DNA of 64,000 bases, from NCBI GenBank assembly GCA_032622095.1, contig CP136067.1, positions 137,025,990 through 137,089,989 on the forward strand, written 5' to 3'. The position numbers and the translations under genes were made by a program. Each line of letters begins with the position of its first letter. Position 1 is the first letter of the stretch. Positions 35,349 through 46,700 of this stretch are shown piece by piece. Source of the DNA: Siphonodentalium dalli (taxonomy: Eukaryota > Mollusca > Scaphopoda > Gadilida > Siphonodentaliidae). The notes below the pieces were generated by a model, which worked only from the letters and a program-made list of their open reading frames with translations, made no database searches and was not told the DNA's origin.

Positions 35349-35540
35349 CTTCATCATCATCATCATCATCGTCGTCCTCGTCGTCATCATCATCATCATC
35401 GTCATCATCATCATCACCACCATCATCACCATCATAATAATCATTATCATCATCACCATCATCGTAACAAATCATCATTAGCACATCATTATCATATCAT
35501 CATAATCATCATCACCATCATCATCGTCGTCGTCCTCTGA
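35349..35540. repeat. (ATC)n microsatellite, interrupted
   Basis: ATC/CATCAT triplets with GTC and ACC interruptions run for about 190 bp. The methionine-rich minus-strand frame at 35175-35462 is only a translation of this tract. Confidence 0.9.
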
Positions 35541-35589
35541 GACTATCACTACAACAACAACAACACTGCATATTATTCATATGTGTTTA

Positions 35590-35862
35590 ACTTAAGGTTT
35601 AGCAGTCGGGTGAAAGAACATAATCTACGCAGACAAGCCATATCTTCCAAGTTCAGCATCTCATCTAAAATGACAATAGTTGCATGCTCTATGCTGGTAT
35701 ATTTGCTAGGCAGGAGACGATTTCTTTCCTAGCTAAGCCATTCACACTCTAATAGGTAATGCAGCTCATCTCCGAGCTGTCGTTTATTACATGAGCGACA
35801 GCGTCTATTTAGTAAGTTTGTATCACTCCACCGGTATTTCTCTATTGGCAAGCGATGGTTAC
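35590..35862 (-). pseudogene. LINE (non-LTR retrotransposon) C-terminal fragment
   Basis: The minus strand reads RLPIEKYRW, then CRSCNKRQLGDELHYLLEC and further residues to LNLKLNTYE. A C-x2-C followed by a GDExHxLLxC segment is the usual end of many invertebrate LINE ORF2 proteins. One in-frame stop follows the Cys-rich part. This is the continuation of the fragment at 38065-39350, separated from it by the insertion 35863-38060. Confidence 0.7.
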
Positions 35863-36203
35863 CAGGTCAGGTATATACACCCCGAATTCCACTATTATAG
35901 TGGTATATGACCATTACCGTTTTGTGAATTTGATAAAAGGGGGATAATCCAAAATCATATTTCACACAAAATATTCAAAATAAGTGTCGCACTAATTCGG
36001 CATCATACATATATTTTGTCCAGGATAATGATTAATCATGAGGGCACACGATAAAATCCATGTCACACTCCGCTGCGATCAGGCCGACGCTTGCATTGCG
36101 CTGAAAAATTATCAAAGCGCCAAGCTAAACGCATTGGGGACGCAGTTGACACTGGCTAGGACGGGAGAGGGTCCCCATGATCGCCCCTGAGTGCCAGAGC
36201 GCC

Positions 36204-36235
36204 GCGCTTGTTTTGTGCATGCACAAAACAAGCGC
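36204..36235. repeat. Perfect 32-bp palindrome
   Basis: GCGCTTGTTTTGTGCA is followed immediately by its exact reverse complement, with no loop. It lies in a GC-rich block between two copies of the CACACTCCGCTGCGATCAGG end sequence (36070 and 36402). Confidence 0.9.
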
Positions 36236-36394
36236 AGAGGTTCGGCGTTCTGACCAGGGCGAAGTATACTGTCGCCGTGGCAGCGAAAAGCCAGCGATAT
36301 GAGCGTCCCGTTGACGTAGCAAGGATGCATACAAGCTACTCGTGGTCGCAGTAAGAAACCAATCTTGTCCTCTGCGACTGCAGTAAGCTTAAAA

Positions 36395-37754
36395 CCCCTG
36401 TCACACTCCGCTGCGATCAGGCCGGCGCTTGCATTGCGCTGAAAAAGTACCAAAATATGAATAACACGCAGGAGGAGCCCGGAAAACTATGCCACTTATC
36501 ACGTTTTTATTGCGCTCTTATTACGACCCATTGTGTTTCTACTTTGTCAAGTCTCACACTCTCACGCACTCTCACTGCTTCATCTAAGCTATAAACTTCC
36601 TTAGTGCGTCCATGTCGCTGTCATTGTGTTGCTAGTACGTTCTCAATAAGTTTGCAAAACGTTCTCTGTGTGGGAGCGGAGAGTATAAATAGCGCCTCCT
36701 GCGTGCTCCAGTCATAGTCAGTTTTTAGGTTGTGGGAATATACCCAACAATCCACAATGGACCAGTTGTCCATGTTTCAATTATATATGTTTCGGATATA
36801 TAGTGCTAATTTAAATTGAGCCTATGTTTCGATTCACCTTTCCACTATAGTATGATAGTGATAACGCGGAATTTCGTCAGGGAACAGCTGAACAAAAAAA
36901 AATAGATCGGCATAATATTTGCCCTTTTTTATTTTTGAATGGCATGACCTATGGAGGCCGACAGCACCATTCTCATGGTTGCTTATGCCTGTTTACATGT
37001 AGCACATGTACATGTATACGAAATACATTGGATTCCATTTATGTGCCACTTCACGTGCACTATTCTTATTGCGTATTCCATGTTATATATGAGCCACATT
37101 CATGGCGGAATACATGTACATCGGATTCCAGTTTAAATTTGCATATTATATGCAAACTCCGATGGTGTGGTGAGCAGATCGCATTTCAAAGTGGGATCGT
37201 ACTGTAAACCTGCTGCAAACGTTGGAAGAACGCCATTTGTCACGCTTGGACGTATAACGAAAGCCATATTTGCAGTGGCAACATCGTGTGGACATTCTAT
37301 ATATGATCGGGAACCAGTCCATAACACCACGTGGCAGCGCAATAAGAGCACAATAAGGTCGGGAGAGAGACGAAAGAGATGATTTCTTGATGCGACCATG
37401 AGTAGCTTGTATGCATCCTTGCTACGTCAACGGGGCGCTCACGTCGCTCGCTTTTCGTGGCCACAAACTTATTGAAAACGTACAAGCAACACAGTGACAG
37501 CCACTTGGACGCACTAAGGACGTTTATAGCGTAGAGGAAGCACAGTGAGAGCGCGTGAGAGCGTGAGACTTGACAAAGTAGGAACACAATGGGTCGTAAT
37601 AAGAGCGCAATACAAACGTGGTAAACGGAATAGGAGAATACCTTGTTTTAACATTTTGGACAGTTTTCCGCGCTCCTCCTGCGTGTTACTCATATTTTGG
37701 TACATTTTCAGCGCAATGCAAGCGCCGGCCTGACGCAGCGGTGTGTGGCAGGGG
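36395..37754. mobile_element. Nested inverted-repeat element, CCCCTGTCACACTCCGC end
   Basis: The left arm starts at 36395 and the right arm ends at 37754 (GTGTGTGGCAGGGG). The arms pair over about 330 bp, including GGCGCTTGCATTGCGCTG and the CACGCAGGAGGAGC words. A solo copy of the left end lies at 36063. A further inverted pair (ACGTAGCAAGGATGCATAC at 36314, complement at 37408) brackets it. Confidence 0.65.
36690..36720 (+). promoter_or_regulatory. Possible TATA core promoter inside the nested element
   Basis: A consensus-like TATAAATAG at about 36690 lies in a GC-rich context, and about 30 bp downstream a TCAGT/TCATAGT initiator-like word follows. No convincing ORF lies downstream, so this is only a sequence resemblance. 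Confidence 0.25.
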
Positions 37755-38064
37755 CTTTAGGAACTCAATTAGCATTCAACTAGTTTAAATGTTGTTACGA
37801 AGGAGCGATTAAGTCATCCTGTTATTGTCATTTATAAAAGCATAATTAGTAATATTATTGAATAATAAAGCTGGCGCAAAAGATTGCACAAGGAGTTTTC
37901 TCGGAATACTGTTCATTCGCTGCGATATTGTTTGGCTGTGCAATGGTATGCGCCGTCTTCTATTCCCGACTCATATAAAGGAAATATGAATATGTTATGG
38001 TCATATACCACTGTTATAGTGGAATACCACTATAATAGTGGAATTTGGGATGTACCTGACATGG

Positions 38065-38704
38065 TTACACGTACGAAATTGGCCAAAAGTTATTATGTTC
38101 TTAGTATTAAAATAATCCAAGTATCTTTCGAATTTAAAAAGTTTGAAAATATTATAGGTATTTCCTCGGCTAGGTTTTTCTGTGCCAGATATGCAGATGG
38201 CTCGAAATTGATTATTCAGACTTTATTTGAAATAAAGTGCCATTTGTTCTGACATGTAATATAACCAACCGATGAATCTGCCCAGATTGTTTTATGATAC
38301 GGTATCTTTAATTTCTCTATCCATTGAAACTTTGCTTGCCCAGCTTCACATATTTTCAGGGCCAGTTGATATAGAATCTTACATAATCGGCCTTGCTCCA
38401 TATTCTTAACTTTTATCCAGTATTTCACAATACTCAAGTTCATAGTGTACTCTATGCATGGGTAGTCTATCGCTCTCATCGTATAACATATAACTATGGG
38501 TAGATAATTTAAGATGGAGAACGTGTTTCGGGAATCTGTTATGTATATTTTCTAAAATCTCCCGATCCCCAAACTTCACAACAGTACAACATAATCGGTA
38601 ATACTTGCGCATCAACCAATTCGAACATGTTTCTAACCGACAAGCAGTGCAATAAATAACAGAATACACTGCTTTAGTTGCTTTAGTCACCAATACCTTC
38701 TTTG
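38065..38704 (-). pseudogene. LINE ORF2 fragment, downstream of the RT core
   Basis: The minus strand reads ATKAVYSVIYC, then LENIHNRFPKHVLHLKLSTH and RLPMHRVHYEL. After a frameshift it continues through SIVKYWIKV and ILYQLALKI to RYLDYF and FRTCNH at the insertion site. The order matches the region between reverse transcriptase and the C-terminal Cys motif in invertebrate LINEs. It contains frameshifts and stops and is a dead copy. Confidence 0.65.
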
Positions 38705-38707
38705 CTG

Positions 38708-39246
38708 TGCTGGACCAAAATTTACTTTTGCCAAATAATTTGCCAAATGAATATATTTTTTGCAAATTATTTTAGCATTATTTTGCCAAATGCTATCCCT
38801 GATGGTATCATTTTCTGCAACCTTAGGTCTTATGTTACGACACTCGTGGTTTGAACGACTTTTGATATCGATAGAAAAGCAGTTAGTTAATAATTAATTA
38901 TACTCGCATCTCTATTGTGGTGTATCATATAACAATAAGCACAATACAACGGTAGAAGAGTTCCCTCATCAGAAGGGCACATCACAGGAGGATTAGCTAT
39001 GTAAACACTACCACCACACTAAATATATACTAGTAATCCCCCCAACTATCGGCACTAATGCTATGAGATTGACTATATCTTAACTTAGAGGTGTTGACTT
39101 TTTCTAAACCTTATAAAACACAACTAATATAATATGATTGACCAATATTTTTCAACTTTCTTGAGGAATTAAAAAGTGACTTGCCAAAACTTTTGCCAAA
39201 TGAAAATATTTTTTGGCAAATTTGGTAAGTGGCAGCGCGAACCCTG
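38708..39246 (+). mobile_element. hAT-like element, TTTGCCAAAT-rich, in the LINE
   Basis: The right terminus CAGCGCGAACCCTG (39233-39246) is the inverted form of the GGGTCCGCGCTGG left end at 27932. The left end here is degenerate (GTGCTGGACC at 38708). Inner arms share TTTTGCCAAATGAA and ATATTTTTTG. It separates two parts of the LINE frame. Confidence 0.65.
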
Positions 39247-39350
39247 TGTATGATCCCGATTTGGTGTATTATACCAAGATAGTTAAAATTCTTTACAACT
39301 TCAATTTCCTCACAGTTGTTAACAATAAGATGACATTCTAACCACGGCAA
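39247..39350 (-). pseudogene. LINE RT fragment (upstream part)
   Basis: The minus strand encodes NNCEEIEVVKNFNYLGI. The pattern E-V-V-x-N-F-x-Y-L-G is a familiar mark of the region just after the catalytic core in LINE reverse transcriptases. It ends at a hairpin element, so the catalytic YADD part is not in this window for this copy. Confidence 0.65.
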
Positions 39351-39441
39351 TTTCCCATCGTTTAATGGGGAAGCAGATTAAAAAAATTATTGGCGATACA
39401 ACTTTTTATTATAATATGCTTCCCCATTAAATAGTGGGAAA
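39351..39441. repeat. Hairpin element (TTTCCCATCGTTTAATGGGG)
   Basis: Two arms of about 25 bp, ending in TGCTTCCCCATT on the right, flank about 40 bp. This is a small fold-back insert at the truncated edge of the LINE. Confidence 0.7.
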
Positions 39442-40029
39442 ATGCTGTGGCGTAGAAAGTTATATGAATCGCCTGGACCGAGGCGATGAATAACACTCAC
39501 GGTGGGGAATCACGTGGTTTCGAGGTTGGTGAGAACCATGTATTCAAAATATGCAAACGCACAAAAACATAATATACGAGGAACTGGCACAAAACATAGC
39601 ATTTTGACTGTTACAAGCATATATGCTAGTTTATTTTTAAAACAAGTTGATACCGCACCGTAACACAATGGTATTACCCACTCGGATATCACTTCCGGTT
39701 AGGGCGGACTATTTTTCCATTTTGACGTTTAGAAAAAGCGTTTCCCTTGGATTTTTCGTCTGTCCTATATCATTGTAAATAATTGTTATCATTAAATTGT
39801 GTATACATTCATTTCGCGCATCGTTTCAGAATAAAACAATGAGAACTATTTCTTTAGGCGGAAGTTATTTAATGGTGATAAAATCAGCCGATGCCTGGGA
39901 TATAACCATTGTCGCCTCTCTAAGTTCTCTAACAATTTGCAGTGAAATGTAGACCAAACTAGCAGTTTTTGGAAATTTATAACGTATCGCATATAATAAA
40001 AAAGAACACCTATGCCTGCCTATGATGGG

Positions 40030-40132
40030 TTTTGGTAGAATACCCGGATTATCTCATTCGTGGCTAGACGGAAAAACATAATTTCACCGTAGCCTCCTAT
40101 GCATGAGATAATCCAGGTATTCAACCAAAACT
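40030..40132. repeat. Hairpin element (GGTTTTGGTAGAATACC)
   Basis: Arms of about 30 bp, both containing GGATTATCTCAT or its complement, are separated by about 40 bp. Surrounding sequence (39442-41500) shows no gene. Confidence 0.65.
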
Positions 40133-41539
40133 CGTAGATATTTTCTATTTATCGCCAATTATTATCAAAATATAAATGTAGGCATCACCATGAGTCAATA
40201 GTGTTGTTCAAAGTTGAGAGAGCGGGACCAGTACCAGGTACCTGTGTTGTATATATAACTATATACAGCTTTGATGGCAAAGTTAGGTGTCATGATTTGC
40301 TCATAATTTCCACATTCGTTTTTGTCTCTATATTTTCCACAGATATCATGGACAGCAATATATAGGGCTGATGACACTCGCAACAACTCATCGCGGATAC
40401 TTCAAAAAACCGGACACCGAACAGATTGGTTTTCAGGAGATTTTGGCTTTAAAATTTAACAACTTCGCAAAATGATGACCGAATTAAATCACTTGAACAC
40501 TTATATCTTCTCAACTGTCACATTTATATGGGGACGGGTATCACGACGTTCATAGTGATATAGTAAAACCTGATACATAGCTCATTTGTTCAATTCGATG
40601 TGAGACATCTTGCTGCCATTTTCAAACAATTTATGACGTAAATTCCCGGCCATGCACGAATGACGCGTTGGGTGGGGAGATAGGGACACCATAATTGATA
40701 AAACCGTGTTGGTTACAAAATTTCCTCTTTACTTATATTAGGCCTTTACACGATACGATGGATCTACTGGTGTTGTTTGAAGATGTCCTTGCTCAAATAT
40801 TATTTGATAGAAACGTTTCCGGACAAGTGTCATGGGCTCATATCTATTATTTTATACACCGGAAACTATATAAAACGGATAGGAAGTGACATATCATATT
40901 TAACCTGGGCAACGCGGCGATTCACCGTGCAAAAGTATGCAATATTAGCATATTATGATGCGTAATTTAATAGTCTCTTGTTACGTTCATGACTTCGCAG
41001 TCTTTTCGTTGACATCCGTGGGTGGAAATATTAAATATTAGAGATCACCAGTCCCAGTTGACAACATAAAACTAACACATATATATACATAAAACAACCA
41101 CATGTGCGTTTTTAACATGAGAAGATAATTAAATCGGTTCTATTGACGTTTTGACAGTCAGATCCACATCGATATCGAATTTCAAAACAGGAAATTTGAA
41201 CACGTTTCGACAATTTTGTCAGCCTCGCAAAATGCCAATTATATGTTACTCGAAATAGTCACTCGGAATCTGTTCCTGTTCCTGTTTTGAGATAACTCCG
41301 CCTACTGACCAATGAGTTTTCCGATTGACTGAGCCATATATCCTATGTATATATATCTGTTCCTGGCAGCTAGATTTCGCCTGGAACAAATGTCAATCAT
41401 TTTTCAAAGTTTTTTCAGAAATGTGTTAATAAAAGCATCCTATATGTGCCAGAAATGGGTACAGTGATTGAAACTCTTCCCATTTCTGTAAATATTTGGC
41501 AGTGATATAGCGTAATTTGTGAGAAATCATCGACATATA

Positions 41540-41895
41540 TTCTACAAAGAATCTGTTACGTTCTTCGGGGTGCCATTTTCCTATTCACTGCTCAACATTC
41601 CTTGCCAATTATACGCTTATTTCTCTAAAGTGATGTCTATATGTTGCAATATACATGAAGGGGGGAGGCTATGCTTTCGAATTATATATAATATGTATTG
41701 TTTGATTACGTCAAACGCGAGAATATCAAGTTTATATCTCTTTTCCTCATTCCTGTTACTCGGAAACATTTACGTTTTTCAAATTTCCGATTTATCGCTC
41801 GACGTTCCTTGTCCATTATACGCTTAATTCTCAAAGTAGTGTTTAAATGTTGCGATATTCATGAAGGGGGAGGCTATGCTTTCGAATGATGTATA
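41540..41895. repeat. Diverged direct duplication, about 200-bp period
   Basis: The segment CATTCCTTGCCAATTATACG, then ATGTTGCAATATACATGAAG and GGAGGCTATGCTTTCGAA, returns at 41801-41890 with substitutions. Nearby, the word TTCCTGTTACTC recurs at 41751, 41952 and 42013. Confidence 0.6.
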
Positions 41896-42039
41896 ATATG
41901 CATAAAACGCGAGAAATGGAGCTAAGACATACATGTACATGTATGTTCCTCATTCCTGTTACTCCAAATAGTCATTCTGTTACTCGGAAGTTATTCCTGT
42001 TCCTGGTTCCGTTCCTGTTACTCCAAATAGTGAATCCCT

Positions 42040-43690
42040 ACTATAACTAGAATGCACTCAGTGGAGGTGCCTATACTTGCACCCATCACAGGTGTGGCCT
42101 ATTTGTGGTGTCTTGCCAAGACATATTTGAACCACGGGTGCTGGGCCCTCTTTTGAATGACGTAATGGATAATATTCGAAGCAAAGGGTATTCGATAAAA
42201 ACAAAATCGACGAGGCGCTTCGCCGAGTTGATTCTTGACCGAAAACCAGATGCTGAGAATATTATCTAACTTAAAACCCACCCATCGAACTGTCATTGGA
42301 GCCAACTATCAAATACAGCTGTGTCTTGATTACCTGAGTATACCCGACAGTTCGACACGGACAGTGATTGTTGTCCGCGGCGAAAAGTAACACATTTCAA
42401 TTATTATTTAATTCGAATCCGGACTCGACAGTTGAGGGACGTTTCCTCCGAAGTTTGCCGTTGCGCTGTGCGATCTATATATATATATATTTCCATCCAA
42501 TTTTATTTGTTGATCTTTTTCGTTGCTGACTTAAAGATACCCCACCCAATTCGACATCAAATAAGTAAACATTCCATAGACATTTATCAGGCAAATAAAA
42601 AAAACATGAACAATAGTGGTAATCGACGATGGTCGTTATACATATGTATCACCACTAGAGCTCCACACTAATCATCCAAAATAATGTTATCAGAATGAGC
42701 ATAAATAGCATATTTCGAAAATGCTCTTCAATTTTCATCGTTGATTGGTAATGGAGTAAAAAAGCTCTTTATAAAATCTGATTTAGCGAATATTCTGGCG
42801 TCGAACAACACGAAACCTGGTAAAACTGCCTCATTCAGAAGTCGAAAGCATGCAAGCAGTTTGCATAAATTGTTTACTGATTCTTTCTCATTGTTGTCTG
42901 ATGTACAGTGATGTAGAATACGTAATATTATAATTGTTATAATGTATAATCGTATGGGGTTTCTTGAATGTCCAATTATTATCTGAAAGACACTTACTAG
43001 CTTGAATTCTGAATTCATCCTTTGACCTATAGTTTATACACAGGGACCTGGCTATAGGGGGTCCACGCAGACCAATTCTCACAGTAGTATGGCAATTTAA
43101 TTTCGCACACCCATCTCCTTCAGTTAGAAGTTTCTTACTGAATGGTATCCTAGCATTTCTAGTTATTGGCCAATTTTAACATGACATGCGCCATCCCACG
43201 TGGTTGGCAAATTCTCGTCAGTCCCATCATGTATGCATGATCCCCAACTTTTCCCCACCACGATGACCTTACATATACCTTTAAGGATCACCCCCAAAAG
43301 TTAACAAATGGTCAGTGCACAAATGTATAACCCGTGTTATTTTTCTTTGAAGTGCGATAGACTGAGGTAGATTGTGACGTCATGATGTACGTCGTCAGAA
43401 GGAATCTTCAATATGTATTGTTCCAACTTTGTAAATGGTCTGGAGGTCTGGCACACACACAGGGAAATGTGAGCATGGACGATTTAATCCTTTTGTCTAT
43501 TCTTATATATTATATCAAAGACTTTAATAATAGCATATCACAATATGATCTATTTCGCTTTGACATAGACAAAAAGTGGAAAATATTATTGTACCAACAT
43601 GTCCCGGTTTGTTTTAATTTATTTGGAACAAAAATACCTTTAATGTACAATAGTGGTAAAACCATATATTCATCCCAAGAACTATAATAA
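42040..43690. other. No recognisable feature
   Basis: A short AT tract lies at 42475-42490. A 101-codon frame at 43382-43687 has no motif I recognise, and I do not call it a gene. Confidence 0.4.
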
Positions 43691-43707
43691 ATTGCTAATA
43701 TAAAACA

Positions 43708-46700
43708 CTAGCAGGGTTACCCGGCGTTGCCCGGGTTAAAGTGGTGTGAAACCCTCTGCATACTATGGATATATGATGGGAATAGAGGATACTCTTGTTC
43801 AAAGCGTTACCCATATTTTCATAAATTATATATCCAAATAGCATCACAAAACATGATTCTTACACACGAAATATAAGTAGTAGCTCACCTTGTCGGATCG
43901 GAGCGATTGTCATTTTGTTTATCGCGATTAATCCGTCCCACCAATAAAGAACTATTTATTTATTTATTTACAACTGCGTATATTTCAGACGTTATCACAT
44001 GAACATCATAAACACATTAGTTCGCAAAAATAAAAGACGACAATTGGGTTTCATATTGAGATGTATCAATCAATCTAGTGGGTTTGACTAAGATTTTGAG
44101 GACACCTGGTTATCATATTTCCACGAAGATACAGATATTTTAAAGAAATATCCAGGTGCTCCTCTATTCATGGTGCTATATACTGGCTAATTATTCTCAA
44201 TTTTAAAGAAATGTTGCTATGCGCCTATATCATCAGCTGCATGTGCCCGACTCAGAGCGAGATTTTGAGTTGTTTATGTTAGGCGGTGAGTCTGTTCTAA
44301 AACATGAAGATATCTTCTGTATATTGGGCAGATATAACCTTGTCAGATGTCAGTATTGGTGGATCCTGAAAAGTTATGTTCCGCTGACTCCGTTTTCTTT
44401 TATCTCAGAAGAAATTATATTTGACGGCACACTGTGATCAATATTGTTGAACAGGCCTTCTATATATACATTTCCATATCTCTTGTAACTTTTGTATGGA
44501 AACTATATTGAATGGGCATACTCAATTGTGTTATAATATTAACAGGCAACTAATATTTTAACATGCACCATTCTCTTCCTCGTAAAAAGTTACCACTTTT
44601 AGAATGCCTTGGTGCCATGTCGATTGTATCCCGTGAAGTTATATATAAAACACATACAGACAGACATACATTTGCATATATATTTAGGCACCAAATGTGA
44701 CGTTTTAACACGCACGATTTGATTCCTCGTATCATTTGAGAAGAACGTGTATGAATTTGATGTTAATTTGCACTAAACATAATTCTATCAGTTTTGGTAA
44801 TCCACCCGTCCCTATTTATGACTCAAGTGGCACCACATTTGACATAATTAAACCCCAAACTTACGACTCATTATAGAGATGAATATATATAAAAAAAAAT
44901 TAACATAGGCGAGTATACAAATTCGTATCAATTTATGGCCCCCACATCTCTCACCGAAATGGCACAAATTTGGCGTATTTAAACCACACGATTAGATTCC
45001 TCGAATCACGGAGAAGAATATGTATCAGTCTGGTGGAAATCGGCACTAAACATAATTTATTGTTTATCAATTGTTGTGTCTCGAATGGCACCACTTTTGA
45101 CATCTTTAAACTACACAATTAGACTCCTGATACCATGGAGATGATTATTTATAAGTTTAGTGCTGATCGGCGACTAAACAGTATTTTTTATCAAATTTAG
45201 TGCCCACCCAACACCATCTCTCACACAAACAGCACCAATATATCGTCTTTAAATCACATGATTTGATTTTTCATATCATGGATAAGAATGTTTATCAAAT
45301 TTGGTGAAAATTGGCGCTAAAGTTATTGTGTATGAATTCAGGTGCCCCTCTCATTTTCAGTGCACCCTGACTCGAATGACGCCACTTTTAACAGTTTTAA
45401 GCCACACCATTTGACTCATCATACCATGTGGAGGATTTAAAAAAAGTTTGGTAGCAATGGGTGACTAAAACAGTTCTTAACAATGTTAGTGCCCCCCCCC
45501 CCATTCTCACATCCAAACGACACCAATTTGGCGTCTTTAAATCACACAATTCGATTCCTTGTTTCATGGAGAAGAATGTGTAACAATGTGTAGTGTGGTC
45601 GTCAGAGGGTTCGACCCGGAAGAAATTGGTATAGAAGCGGTTTTGGTGTCATTCGACGCGGGAGAATCTCGTGTATAACATATCCAAAATCCGCTTTGGG
45701 CAAAATTCAGGATCCAAGATGGCGTCCAACATGGCTGCCGTTAGTCAAAAGATACTCTGACTGAGATTAATTCGATAACAGTGAGAACAAATGTTGTCAT
45801 ATGTATACAAATGTATACATTTTTGCAAAGGTAAAATGTTGTGCCACCTGTTTATGGCAAAAATGGAACCCATCGTCCCAGATGGCCGCCAAAATGGCGG
45901 CCTAAATTCGAACATTTGAAGTTTTTGCCTAATATCTTAAAGATCAATTCCTGTTGTTTGATAATGGTTCAGACTGGCGACATTGATTAGTCATATTCAT
46001 GTTAATTCATCATTGGAGCAATGAAAGATACCATAAATGGGGTCCCAGACTCATCTACACCCTCAAAAAATTTACAGAACGCGGTATAAAATTCCACAAA
46101 ACTCTCCATTGTGATTACAGTCATATATCAACAAGAAATGGACAGAACTGTACAATGTAAGTTTGGCATACCAATATCTATAAATACTCCAATTCAATGA
46201 AACCCAAATTGGCGTATTTATTTAGTCAATTTTATTCATCAACCACTACTTATAATGGATTGAATGACACTGTGATCAATATCCGCCATTTTCCATATTT
46301 TGACCGCCATTTTGGCAGCCATTTTAAGACAAAGCACCAATTTGGGTTTCATTGAATTGGAGTAATTATAGATAATGGTATGCCCAACTTACATTGTACA
46401 GTTCTGTCCACTTCTTGTTGATATACGACTGGAATCCCAATGGCGATTTTTGTGGAATTTTATACCGCGTTCTGTAAAATCAAATTTGTGAGGGTGTATA
46501 TGAGACTGGGACCCCATTTATGGTATCTTTCATTGCTCCGATGATGAATTAACATGAAAGACTAATCAATGTCGCCAGTCTGAACCATTATCAAACAACA
46601 GGAATTGATCTTTAAGATATTAGGCAAAAATTTCAAATTTTCGAGTTTAGGCCACCATTTTGGCAGCCATCTGGGGCGAGGGGTCCCTTTTTTCTATAGA

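Larger units (their letters stand above)
35863..38060. mobile_element. 2.2-kb hAT-like insertion in the LINE, perfect 8-bp target duplication
   Basis: ATGGTTAC stands at 35855-35862 and again at 38061-38068. The ends are inverted: GTCAGGTATATACACCCC on the left and, read inward from the right, GTCAGGTACATCCC. Both continue into ATTCCACTATTATAGTGG. The LINE reading frame resumes across the site. A second inverted-repeat structure is nested inside (36395-37754). No transposase was recognised. An 8-bp duplication fits hAT; the superfamily is an inference. Confidence 0.75.

Noticed and set aside
35175-35462. Methionine-rich 95-codon frame
   Set aside because: It is only the translation of the ATC microsatellite.
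43382-43687. 101-codon frame upstream of the second Helitron as the missing LINE part
   Set aside because: It shows none of the LINE endonuclease or early RT motifs.
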